This document shows positions 24,221-32,948 of a stretch of 64,000 nt of DNA, piece after piece. Positions within the stretch are counted from its first letter, which is position 1. Each line of letters starts with the position of its first letter. A program made the translations under genes and the position numbers. Source of the stretch: JBBQHX01 sp035306065 (lineage in GTDB: Bacteria > Gemmatimonadota > Gemmatimonadetes > Gemmatimonadales > Gemmatimonadaceae); contig DATGOL010000007.1 of assembly GCA_035306065.1 (NCBI GenBank), positions 4,428 through 68,427 on the forward strand, written 5' to 3'. The notes under the pieces are model-generated. The model was not told the DNA's origin. It did not search any database and worked only from the letters and a program-made list of their open reading frames with translations.

Positions 24221-25156
24221 TCAGCGCTTGCCGCGCACGATCTCGCGCACGATGCTGCCCGTCATGAATGCCAGGTTCGCCGGACGTTCAGCAAGCCGAC
24301 GCATGAGGTACGGGTACCACTGCGTTCCGAACGGAACATACACGCGCAGGTTCATGCCGTCACGTACCAGCTGCTCCTGAAGGTCGCGACGAATGCCATG
24401 CAGCATCTGGAACTCGAACTTATCCGGGCTGATTCCCTTCTCCGCAATGAACTTCCTGGCCTCGGTGATGATGGTCTCGTCATGCGTTGCCAGGCCTGGA
24501 TAGTTCCCCATTTCGAGCAGACGCTTCATCTGGCGTACGTAGGCCTCGTCAACATCGCTCTTGTCGGGATAGGCAATCGATGCCGGCTCCTTGTACGCAC
24601 CCTTGCACAGCCTCACGCGAGCGCCGGAGCGAATGGCGTTCTCCACGTCCTGCGAAGTACGGCGCAATGCGGACTGCAGAACGATGCCGACATTCCCCGG
24701 AAACGACGGCCTCATGTACTGCTCGAAAATCTCGAGCGTAACCTCCGTGTAATCGCTGCCTTCCATGTCGATTCGCACGAAGGTGTCCTGCAATGCAGCA
24801 CGCTCAACGATCCGGCTGAGATTCGAGATGCACAGTTCCTTGCGCACATCCAGCCCCAGCGCCGTGAGCTTCAGCGACACGTGAGAATTCAGCCGCTCGG
24901 CGTGAATCCTGTCGAGCAGCATCAGGTACTGCTCAACGGTTGCCTGCGCTTCGTGCTCCTCATACACGCTCTCGCCAAGCACATCCAGCGATGCCGTTGC
25001 TCCGGTGGCGTTGAGCTGACGCACTGCCTCGATTGCTTCATCGATTGTTTCACCCGCTACGAAACGCCTCGCGAGACCACGTGCCAGCCTGTTTCGCTTG
25101 ACGAATCGAAAGATCTTCGGCTGGTCCGACAGGTAAAGGATGGTCTTGCGAAGCAT
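24221..25156 (-). CDS. Monofunctional proline dehydrogenase
   Basis: A 311-residue FAD enzyme that oxidises proline to pyrroline-5-carboxylate. It has the size of the single-domain Thermus/Bacillus type, not the fused PutA. The TIM-barrel motifs are clear: LKLTALGLDV, FVRIDMEGSDYTE, GIVLQSALRRTSQDVE, RVRLCKGAYKEPASIAYPDK, and the C-terminal RVYVPFGTQWYPYLMRRLAERPANL. The last includes the arginines that hold the substrate carboxylate in the family. The next enzyme, P5C dehydrogenase, is not in this neighbourhood. The start ATG gives the usual short basic N-terminus. Confidence 0.95.
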   Translation of the reverse strand: MLRKTILYLSDQPKIFRFVKRNRLARGLARRFVAGETIDEAIEAVRQLNATGATASLDVLGESVYEEHEAQATVEQYLMLLDRIHAERLNSHVSLKLTALGLDVRKELCISNLSRIVERAALQDTFVRIDMEGSDYTEVTLEIFEQYMRPSFPGNVGIVLQSALRRTSQDVENAIRSGARVRLCKGAYKEPASIAYPDKSDVDEAYVRQMKRLLEMGNYPGLATHDETIITEARKFIAEKGISPDKFEFQMLHGIRRDLQEQLVRDGMNLRVYVPFGTQWYPYLMRRLAERPANLAFMTGSIVREIVRGKR

Positions 25157-25265
25157 AGAGAAGGGGCGAGAAGTCAGCGGCGCTCCGAAACCGCCGGAGT
25201 CAATGAGCAGCAGTCAGCTGGGAATGCGACAGATACACCCGCGTGCACGAAAGCTAGCGGGCCAT

Positions 25266-25288
25266 GGCCACGGGCTATACCCGTGGCC
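25266..25288 (-). terminator. Perfect hairpin after the M14 peptidase gene
   Basis: GGCCACGGG, a CTATA loop and CCCGTGGCC form a perfect 9-base stem in the 199-base gap between the M14 gene end and the proline dehydrogenase start. No T tract follows on the minus strand, so it may be a factor-dependent terminator or another RNA structure. I see nothing else in the gap. Confidence 0.45.
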
Positions 25289-25355
25289 AACCCCGACCCT
25301 GAACCGGCAGCCGGCTGCATTTCCGACACGCAGCAGTCATCCGGTGGTAACAGGG

Positions 25356-27020
25356 TCACCTGCCAGCGGCTGGAACTGCGTCGAGAAACAGCACCGGATG
25401 CTCCTGTCCCGGCTGCAGCGAGTCATCGAAGTAGTTCCAGATGGTCAGGCCGTCGTCAGAGGCCGGGTGCAGCAGGACGGTTGCCAGTCGTGCGAGACGC
25501 TGCGCTCCGGGAACGATCCAGGTTCCTGCGGGAAGGGTGGCGGAGCGCGACCGCCAGTTGCCATCGAGCGGACTCAGCATGGCGTGACCCTGGAATTCTC
25601 TCGGCGCGCGCACGATGCTGTTCGGCGTGAATGCACTTACTTCGCCGGTCCATTCTTCAGAAAGCTGCTGCATCTCTACCCCATGGCGCTGAAGCACGGC
25701 CACTGCAGCGCTGTCACGCTCCGGAACTGCGAATGCGGCAGGCACCAGGCCCCACATCGCCACGTCGAACTTGTCGTGCACCGGCATTTCCGAAGAGACT
25801 ATGGTGCCCGGACGGCTGAAACCGGGACGCATGCCGGGCTCGGCGATGGAGGAGTCGCCCGTGCTTTCGAGCAACTCAACGAGAATCGAGTCCGTGCGTG
25901 GCGAAGTGGTTACGCGTCCGCGAACGGGAACTGAATCGCGCCCCGCGAGCGCGATGGCCTCGCGATCCAGCTGTTCGGTGATCGCGATCAGTGCGTCACC
26001 TCGTTCTGCAACGAGCGAAAGAAGCTCCCTGACGAACGCGGTGGTGCTCTGAACCCGGCGCTCGAACGGATCGTGCGAGTAGGCTTCCGACAGCACGCTC
26101 ACGCGATTGCGGAGGCCGTAGTAGTTGGTACCGAAGCGGGGTACGTGCTCGAAGGTGAACCAGCCTCCCTTGCTCGGGCTGGTGGGGTCGTCACGCCCTT
26201 CGACTCCGCGAAAGTTGCCGTAGTCGTAGGTCTCGTATCCGTGCCGATCCCTCACGCGCTGCCTCAACTCGGGGAGGATGTGCTGCCGGGTCCACTCACC
26301 CGCGGGAATGGCGGGAAAGAGTGAAGGGCTGTAGGTGAGTGCGTAGCCGTGGTAGCTGCCGTTGGTGGCGTGCAGGTCTACCAGGACGTGCGGGTCCCAC
26401 TCGCCGAGGAAGCTGAGTGACGCGCGGGTTTCCGGTGCCTCGGCCTTCATGTAGTCGCGATTCAGGTCGAGGTCCTGGGAATTCGGGCGCCTGCCGATTG
26501 TCTCGGGGCCGTTCTGCGATCCGCGGTTCTGTGCCTGCGAACCCCAGTTGTCGTTGCCGTCTGCATTGTAGATGGGCAGCGCAACGAGAACGATGGAGTC
26601 CAGCACGTTAGGCCCGCGCTGCGCGAGCAGGTCGCGGAGAATTGCCTGGAGCGCCTCCTTGCCTTCAACCTCACCGCCGTGGATGTTGCCCTGCACATAC
26701 ACAATGGGCTTTCCGGTAGCACGGGCCTCTGCAGCGGTGGAAACAAGCGGTCGTGAGGCAATCACGTACGGCAGGTCGAGTCCGTTGCCGGTCGTTCCGA
26801 ATACGCCCCGTTCCATGGCGGCACCGGCAGCCTCGAGGCTGTCGAGAAACGCCACCACGTGCGCATGGGAGCTCGTCTCCAGGTACCCCGTGGCTTCCGC
26901 GTGCGTACGCGGCAACTCGCCGAGGTCTCCGTTACTCGCGCAACCGACCAGCGCACCCGTTCCGGCAAGGGCCACGAACAGCGACGCCGCACTGCGACTC
27001 AGGCTTCCACCCGCGATCAT
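25356..27020 (-). CDS. Exported M14-family zinc carboxypeptidase
   Basis: A 554-residue exported enzyme. The N-terminus is hydrophobic with a lipobox-like LVGCAS, so it is probably a lipoprotein. The zinc motif HGGEVEGKEAL (HxxE) lies near residue 115, LDLNRDYMK carries the substrate-binding Asn-Arg, and VLVDLHATNG supplies the zinc His. The catalytic Glu is probably in the region around SVLSEAYS. Family members remove C-terminal residues from peptides. The ATG overlaps the stop of the dipeptidyl peptidase gene as ATGA, implying coupled translation, and the pairing suggests joint peptide breakdown outside the cytoplasm. The last 170 residues are beta-rich and of unknown role. Confidence 0.9.
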   Translation of the reverse strand: MIAGGSLSRSAASLFVALAGTGALVGCASNGDLGELPRTHAEATGYLETSSHAHVVAFLDSLEAAGAAMERGVFGTTGNGLDLPYVIASRPLVSTAAEARATGKPIVYVQGNIHGGEVEGKEALQAILRDLLAQRGPNVLDSIVLVALPIYNADGNDNWGSQAQNRGSQNGPETIGRRPNSQDLDLNRDYMKAEAPETRASLSFLGEWDPHVLVDLHATNGSYHGYALTYSPSLFPAIPAGEWTRQHILPELRQRVRDRHGYETYDYGNFRGVEGRDDPTSPSKGGWFTFEHVPRFGTNYYGLRNRVSVLSEAYSHDPFERRVQSTTAFVRELLSLVAERGDALIAITEQLDREAIALAGRDSVPVRGRVTTSPRTDSILVELLESTGDSSIAEPGMRPGFSRPGTIVSSEMPVHDKFDVAMWGLVPAAFAVPERDSAAVAVLQRHGVEMQQLSEEWTGEVSAFTPNSIVRAPREFQGHAMLSPLDGNWRSRSATLPAGTWIVPGAQRLARLATVLLHPASDDGLTIWNYFDDSLQPGQEHPVLFLDAVPAAGR

Positions 27021-29389
27021 AGTTTCTCCTTCACGAAACGTGTCATCTGGTTATAGAGGTGAATACTGCTGTTGCCACCGGAAATGGAGTGCGTGCGGTT
27101 GGGGTACATGAGCATGCTGAACGGGCGGCCCAGTTGCACGAGGCTGTCAGCGAGAATGAGAGTGTTCTGTGAATGAACGTTGTCGTCTCCGGTTCCATGC
27201 ACGAGCAGCAGCTCCGCACGGAGGCCCGCGAGGTGAGTCATCACCGACGTCTGCCTGTAGCCTTCCTCGTTGAGCCGCGGAAGCCACATGAATCGCTCGG
27301 TGTAGATCGTGTCGTACAAACGCCAGTCAGTAACCGGCGCTACCGAGATGCCCATGCGGAAAACGTCGCCTCCGCGAGCCGTGGTCATGGCCGTCATGTA
27401 GCCACCGTAGCTCCAGCCCCAAATGCCGATCCTGCTGCCGTGAACCCAGCCCTGCCTGGCGAGCCACTTCGCGGCGTCCACCTGATCCTGCGATTCCGCC
27501 ATGCCCAGCTTCAGCTGCGTAGCCTTCCGGAAGTCGCGACCACGCCACGCAGCACCCCTGTTATCCACGCTCACCACAACGTAACCCTGCTGCGCCAGCA
27601 ACTGGTGCCAGAGGTATCGCGAACCGCCCCACGCGTCGCTGACCGTTGGAGACGCCGGTCCGCCGTACACATACATCAGAACCGGGTAGCGGGTGCGCGG
27701 ATTGAAATCGGGCGGCACCACTCGATAGGCATCCAGTCGCGTGCCATCCGGCATGGGGATCCGGAAGAACTCCGGAGCCTTCACGTTCAGCGCCGACACG
27801 GTTCGCTGCAGGGCAGCGTTGTCCTGCAGCACACGCACGCTTCGCATTGCGGGCAACTCGTAAAGCACTGCAGTGGCGGGCCTCTCGATCGTGGAATGGA
27901 AGTCCACCAGGTATCGTGAATCGGGGCCGATGCTCACGTTGTGGGTGCCCTTCTCCGTCGTAATGCGCTCGGGACGTGCGCCTCCGTCCAGTGAAACGCG
28001 ATACAGCTGACGTTGTGTGGGATCGGGTGCAGCAACGGTCACGTACACGAAGCCCCGTGTTTCATCCACGCCGGAAACGCTCAGCACATCGCTCCCATCG
28101 CGCGTGAGCTGCCGCACCACTTCACCATCCCGCCCGTACAGGAAAAGCTGGCGCCAGCCGGTACGATCGCTCAGGAGCAGGAACTGCCGGCCGTCCTCGA
28201 GCCAGGTGATGTTCTGAACGTTCACGTAGGCCCTGTCGCTGTCGCTCGCCACAACGCGCCCCTGCCCGGTGCTTGCGGAAAGCAGCATGATGTCCACCCG
28301 GTCCTGCTTGCGCGGCATGCGCTGCACCACGATTGAATCGGTGCCGAGCCACTCCATTCGCGCCACGTACTGGCCGGTGTCCGGGCCCACCTGAAGCCAG
28401 GTGGTTCCTCGAGTGGCAAGGTCTGCAACGCCCACCCGCACACTCGAGTTCTGCTCACCTGCCTTGGGGTATCTCAGCACCTCCACGCTGGGGTACTGCC
28501 CCAGCTCGTTCACCAGCGCGAACTCCGGCACCGCAGACTGGTCGAAACGCCACCACGCAATCCGCCGGGAATCGGGACTCCAGCGGAACGCGTCCCGCAG
28601 CCCGAGCTCTTCCTCGTAAACCCAGTCCGTGGTGCCGTTGATGATGTTCGGGCTGCCGTCAGTCGTTATGCGAAGCTCCTCGCCGCTCTCGAGATCGGTA
28701 ACCCACAGGTCGTTCGCCCTCACATATGCAACCTTGCGCGCGTCAGGCGAGAACTTCGCGAACATCTGAAGGTCCGGATCGCGCACTTCGTCCACGATGA
28801 ACGAAGGCACAGCCAGGCTTGGGTCCGGCTCGAATTCATTCGAGTCCGGCGCCGGCGTGGTTGAACGCACGATGGGCGTAACCTTGCGCGTGGCAAAGTC
28901 GTACACGTGGTACATGCCACGAGTGTTGGCGCGCCACACGCGAACCGAGTTGGAGAACAGCAGCGCCTTGCGCTCGTCTCCCGAAAGCTCGATCGCTTCA
29001 ACCGTTATGCGGTCTCCACTGGCATCCACCAGGCTGGATGCTGCAGCCATGGTAGTCACGTTGCCGCTTACGAGGTCAACGCGAACGATGTTCGAGCCAC
29101 CCTGCGGATCTGAACGCACGTCCAGGTACGAGCGCCCGTCCTGCATCCACACCAGGCTCGGCATGGGCGCACTGCGAAAATCCGCGCTGAAAATGCGCTC
29201 CACCGTAAGCGTTCCTGCATCCGGCGGGGATTCCGTACCTCGCTGTGCCTGCAGCGTGCCCAACGGAAGCAGAACTAGGAGGGCGAGGCCAAGCCTGATG
29301 CTCGCCAAGGCGAATGTGTGAGTTCTCAGCCCGGGTTCTGGCATGAACGGCATGGTCCTTTGGCTGGTTAACGGAGACGCCTGCCTCAC
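27017..29389 (-). CDS. Exported dipeptidyl peptidase IV (S9B)
   Basis: A 790-residue secreted serine peptidase. A leader (hydrophobic about residues 27-47, ending LQAQ) precedes an eight-bladed propeller at about 70-530 with the DPPIV_N signature WVYEEELGLRDAFRWS. That segment contains the double Glu that anchors the substrate's free N-terminus. The alpha/beta-hydrolase domain follows, with GIWGWSYGGYM (Ser), GTGDDNVHSQ (Asp) and RTHSISGGN (His). The known activity is removal of X-Pro or X-Ala dipeptides. It is translationally coupled at both ends by ATGA overlaps, to the FadJ-like gene upstream and the M14 gene downstream. Confidence 0.95.
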   Translation of the reverse strand: MRQASPLTSQRTMPFMPEPGLRTHTFALASIRLGLALLVLLPLGTLQAQRGTESPPDAGTLTVERIFSADFRSAPMPSLVWMQDGRSYLDVRSDPQGGSNIVRVDLVSGNVTTMAAASSLVDASGDRITVEAIELSGDERKALLFSNSVRVWRANTRGMYHVYDFATRKVTPIVRSTTPAPDSNEFEPDPSLAVPSFIVDEVRDPDLQMFAKFSPDARKVAYVRANDLWVTDLESGEELRITTDGSPNIINGTTDWVYEEELGLRDAFRWSPDSRRIAWWRFDQSAVPEFALVNELGQYPSVEVLRYPKAGEQNSSVRVGVADLATRGTTWLQVGPDTGQYVARMEWLGTDSIVVQRMPRKQDRVDIMLLSASTGQGRVVASDSDRAYVNVQNITWLEDGRQFLLLSDRTGWRQLFLYGRDGEVVRQLTRDGSDVLSVSGVDETRGFVYVTVAAPDPTQRQLYRVSLDGGARPERITTEKGTHNVSIGPDSRYLVDFHSTIERPATAVLYELPAMRSVRVLQDNAALQRTVSALNVKAPEFFRIPMPDGTRLDAYRVVPPDFNPRTRYPVLMYVYGGPASPTVSDAWGGSRYLWHQLLAQQGYVVVSVDNRGAAWRGRDFRKATQLKLGMAESQDQVDAAKWLARQGWVHGSRIGIWGWSYGGYMTAMTTARGGDVFRMGISVAPVTDWRLYDTIYTERFMWLPRLNEEGYRQTSVMTHLAGLRAELLLVHGTGDDNVHSQNTLILADSLVQLGRPFSMLMYPNRTHSISGGNSSIHLYNQMTRFVKEKL

Positions 29390-31566
29390 GCGTCATCCGG
29401 GTGAAATCTCTCGCCGCGCGCCGCCATCGTAACCAGCAGCTCGGCCGGCGAGAAGCGCTCTCCAAACCTGTCCTGCAGCGCCTCCATTCGACGCACCACG
29501 TTCGTGAGGCCCTGCGAATCCGTCCAGCGGAACGGGCCGCCGAGGAATGGTGGAAAGCCGAAGCCGAAAACGGCTCCTACGTCTCCATCCCTCGCGCTGC
29601 GGAGAATGCCGCCCTCGAGACACCTGACGGCCTCGTTCACCAGGGCCAGCACCATGCGCTCCTGAATTTCCTCGGCGGGCAGATCCACCTGCTCAGCCTG
29701 CGGAAAGAGGTCATACACGGATGAGTCCACTCCCTTGCGCTCACCCTCCTCATCGTACTTGTAGAACCCTTTCTTTCCCTTCCGGCCCGTTCTGCCATCC
29801 GCCAGAACGGACCTGAGCGTATCGGATGCCCTGATTCGCGAGCCGAACGCCTCGCGCAGCACCTCGGTCACCTTTCCGGCTACGTCCAGCCCCACCTCAT
29901 CCAGCAACGTTACCGGACCAACCGGAAAGCCGAAGGCTACCATCGCTGCATCCAGGTCTTCGATCTGCACGCTGCTGTCCAGCAGCTGCCCCGCTTCATT
30001 CAGGAATGCAGCCAGCGTACGCGTGGTGTAGAAGCCCGGCCCGTCGTTCACCACTATCACGGACTTCCCGAGCAGCTTGCCGGCGGCAACTGCCATGACG
30101 ACAGTCTCATCACTCGTCATGGTGCCACGCACAATCTCCAGCAGCGGCATCCTGTGCACCGGAGAGAAGAAGTGCATGCCGCACACATTCTCCGGCCTGC
30201 GAGCAGCAACTGCAATTTCGGAAATGGGAATGGTGCTGGTATTGGACGCATACACGGCGCCCGACCGCATGCCGCCTTCAGTCTCGTGCAGCACCTGCTG
30301 CTTCAGCTCCAGGTTCTCGAACACCGCCTCGACAACGATGTCGGCCCGGCCGAAGCCGTGAAGCTGCGTAGTTCCGCTCAGCAGCGACATGGCATCGTCC
30401 ATCTCGCGCCTGGTCATACGACGGCGCCTCACGCGATCGCGAAGCACGGTGCGCACAGCAGCCATTCCCTTGCCTACCGCCTGATGTGTGGTGTCTTTCA
30501 TCCTCACCGGCACACCATGCTGCACCGCAATCGTCGCAATGCCCGCACCCATGAAGCCAGCACCGATCACCCCCAGTGAACGGAGAGGTGCCGCAGGCTG
30601 CACGTTGCTGTCCACCCCGGTGTCCTTCTTGAGGGCGGTCGTTGCGCGAAACAGGAACATGAGCTCACGCGCCACGGGGGAGACCGCAAGCTCGCCGAAC
30701 AGCCGAGCTTCCTCCTGAGCGCCCCGTACCGGACCATCCGCATACCCGCGTGCAATCGCGTCCATTGCAGCATCGGGAGCGGGATAGTGGCCGCCACTCC
30801 GCTTCTTCGCTGCCTCACGAGCCTTCCGGAGTACTACGGACCGCCCCACCGGATTATCATCCAGCAGTACTCGTGCGGCGTCACGCGGCCGCCCGTCCTT
30901 CCGCGACCGCGTTCCGTTCACGAACTCCATCGCCCGCTCGCGCGCAATGCGCTGAAGGATGGATGGATGCACTACTTCATCCACAACGCCAAGCGAAAGG
31001 GCACGCTTCGCTCGCAGTGGCTTGCCCGTCAGGATCATGTCCAGGGCCGCACGCAACCCGATGAGCCGCGGAAGTCGCTGCGTTCCGCCCGCACCCGGGA
31101 TCAGCCCAAGCTGAATTTCGGGAAGCCCCAGCGTCGTTTTCGGATGATCACTCGCTATGCGGTAGCTGCACGCAAGCGCCGTTTCCAGCCCGCCACCGAG
31201 ACACGCGCCATGTATCGCCGCGATAATCGGGAAACGGGCCTCCTGAACCCTGTCCAGCAGCTTCTGCCCTTCCCGGCTCAGGCTCTCCGCCTGCTGCGCA
31301 GTTCGAACCGACCGCAGTTCGTCAATGTCAGCTCCGGCAATGAACACATCCGGCTTGCTGCTCGTCAGGATCACGGCCTGCACGGCCTCGTTCGCCGAGA
31401 GCGAATCGATCAACGCAGCAAACTCCTCACGCACCTCGCGCGACAGCACGTTCACCGACTCACCCGCAACGTTCAGCGCCAGAACGGCAACACCGTCAGA
31501 GAGTGTGGACGTGAAGTGGCTCATTCGCTCCCGGCCGTGGAAAGTATTCCCGTGAACGTCACTCAT
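29386..31566 (-). CDS. fadJ: FadJ-like enoyl-CoA hydratase / 3-hydroxyacyl-CoA dehydrogenase
   Basis: A fused beta-oxidation enzyme of 726 residues. An N-terminal crotonase domain at about 1-210 has PDVFIAGADIDE, HGACLGGGLETALAC for the oxyanion hole, and LGLIPGAGGTQRLPR with the catalytic Glu just before. The NAD-binding dehydrogenase at about 330-510 has LGVIGAGFMGAGIA and the catalytic His in CGMHFFSPVHRMPLLE. Two C-terminal helical domains follow (VGPVTLLDEVGLDVA; KKGFYKYDEEG). The ATG at 31566 overlaps the thiolase stop as ATGA, matching the other joints in this operon. An ATG at 31524 has a better ribosome site (GGGAG) and the usual family N-terminus, so either may be used. Confidence 0.95.
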   Translation of the reverse strand: MSDVHGNTFHGRERMSHFTSTLSDGVAVLALNVAGESVNVLSREVREEFAALIDSLSANEAVQAVILTSSKPDVFIAGADIDELRSVRTAQQAESLSREGQKLLDRVQEARFPIIAAIHGACLGGGLETALACSYRIASDHPKTTLGLPEIQLGLIPGAGGTQRLPRLIGLRAALDMILTGKPLRAKRALSLGVVDEVVHPSILQRIARERAMEFVNGTRSRKDGRPRDAARVLLDDNPVGRSVVLRKAREAAKKRSGGHYPAPDAAMDAIARGYADGPVRGAQEEARLFGELAVSPVARELMFLFRATTALKKDTGVDSNVQPAAPLRSLGVIGAGFMGAGIATIAVQHGVPVRMKDTTHQAVGKGMAAVRTVLRDRVRRRRMTRREMDDAMSLLSGTTQLHGFGRADIVVEAVFENLELKQQVLHETEGGMRSGAVYASNTSTIPISEIAVAARRPENVCGMHFFSPVHRMPLLEIVRGTMTSDETVVMAVAAGKLLGKSVIVVNDGPGFYTTRTLAAFLNEAGQLLDSSVQIEDLDAAMVAFGFPVGPVTLLDEVGLDVAGKVTEVLREAFGSRIRASDTLRSVLADGRTGRKGKKGFYKYDEEGERKGVDSSVYDLFPQAEQVDLPAEEIQERMVLALVNEAVRCLEGGILRSARDGDVGAVFGFGFPPFLGGPFRWTDSQGLTNVVRRMEALQDRFGERFSPAELLVTMAARGERFHPDDA

Positions 31567-32858
31567 TCTGTCTCGACCACCATGGCGAAGCCCATGCCGC
31601 CCGCGGCACACACCGTCATGAGCCCGAACCTCCCGTCACGCCTCCGCAACTCGTTGAGCAGCGTGGTGGTTATGCGGGCACCTGTCGCACCGAACGGATG
31701 TCCGATGGCAATGGACCCGCCCATCACGTTCAATCGCGCGCGATCCACCTCACCCACCGGCGAGTCGAAGCCGGCACGGCGCGCCCACTCACGCGATTCG
31801 AATCCCTTCAGGTTGGAAAGCACCTGCGCGGCAAATGCCTCGTGCATCTCAACGAGGTCCATGTCCTCCAGGCGAAGCCCCGCACGCTTCAGCGCAACGG
31901 GCGCTGCTAGCACCGGCGCCTGCAACAACTGCTCACCGGGATCCAGCGCCGCGTACGCGTACGAACGAATGAAGCCCATTGGCGTGTAGCCAAGTGTGCG
32001 CGCACGTTCCTCACTCATGAGCAGCACGGCAGACGCGCCATCCGTGAGCGGCGAGGAGTTGCCTGCCGTCACACTGCCGTACTTTCTGTCGAACACGGGC
32101 TTCAACGCAGACAGTTGCTCGATGTTCGTTGACTCACGAATGCCGTTGTCCGCAGTGACTACGGTCTGCAGGTCGGCACCCGTCCACACTGGCGCAATCT
32201 CCTCTGCAAGTCGCCCATCTGCAGTGCCCGCAGACGCCAGCCGATGCGAGCGGAGCGCAAACTGGTCCTGCTCCTCACGCAAAATTCCGTTCAGCTTTGC
32301 CATCTTCTCCGCAGACTCACCCATCGTCTCGCCGGTAGTGGGCTCCGCGATGGCGGGCGTGATGGGCACCAGGTCCTTCGGCCTTATCGTGGCGAGCGCT
32401 GACATCCGCTGGCGCGCATTCTTCGCCCGGCTCGCGGCCACCAGCGCGTCCGACATTCCCGCGGAATGCAGCACCGGCACGTTGCTCAGCGACTCGGCCC
32501 CTCCGGCAACCGCCACTTCCGCGTGGCCGAGGATTATCTGGTCGGCTGCGTCTGTAATTGCCTGGTTGGACGACGCGCACGCCCTCCCCACCGTGTAAGC
32601 CTGCACCCCGCGCGGGAGCAGCGGCATGAGAGATATCTCGCGGGCGATGTTCGGAGCCGTGACGTCCTGCAGCACCGCACCGAATACGAGCATCTCCACC
32701 AGGCCGGGATCCAGCTCGGCCCGCTGCAGGAGCTCACTCACTGCCCGCTTGCCAAGATCAATGGCACTCACGGACCTGAGCACCGTGCCCGCCTTCGCAA
32801 AGGGAGTACGGACCCCGGCCACTATCGCTACCCTGCGTCCACCCGGATGGCTCGACAT
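31563..32858 (-). CDS. fadI: FadI-type 3-ketoacyl-CoA thiolase
   Basis: A 431-residue thiolase that cleaves 3-ketoacyl-CoA in beta-oxidation. The acyl-enzyme cysteine is in GRACASSNQAI. The His is in MHEAFAAQVLSNL, and the C-terminal catalytic motif is TVCAAGGMGFAMV. Length and the NVMGGSIAIGHPFGATGAR segment suit the FadI/trifunctional beta-subunit type. ATG at 32858 gives the family start (RRVAIVAGVRTPFAKAG); the longer open frame upstream lies over glpD. It heads the four-gene operon fadI-fadJ-DPP IV-M14, so the promoter should lie in the 90-base gap facing glpD. Confidence 0.95.
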   Translation of the reverse strand: MSSHPGGRRVAIVAGVRTPFAKAGTVLRSVSAIDLGKRAVSELLQRAELDPGLVEMLVFGAVLQDVTAPNIAREISLMPLLPRGVQAYTVGRACASSNQAITDAADQIILGHAEVAVAGGAESLSNVPVLHSAGMSDALVAASRAKNARQRMSALATIRPKDLVPITPAIAEPTTGETMGESAEKMAKLNGILREEQDQFALRSHRLASAGTADGRLAEEIAPVWTGADLQTVVTADNGIRESTNIEQLSALKPVFDRKYGSVTAGNSSPLTDGASAVLLMSEERARTLGYTPMGFIRSYAYAALDPGEQLLQAPVLAAPVALKRAGLRLEDMDLVEMHEAFAAQVLSNLKGFESREWARRAGFDSPVGEVDRARLNVMGGSIAIGHPFGATGARITTTLLNELRRRDGRFGLMTVCAAGGMGFAMVVETE

Positions 32859-32948
32859 GCCCTGAAGGTTATAGTGAGGAGCACGATTTTGCTGGTGCCG
32901 CGCTCTGGTGTCCACGCATTCCGACCCACTTCGATCATTCATGCTGCC

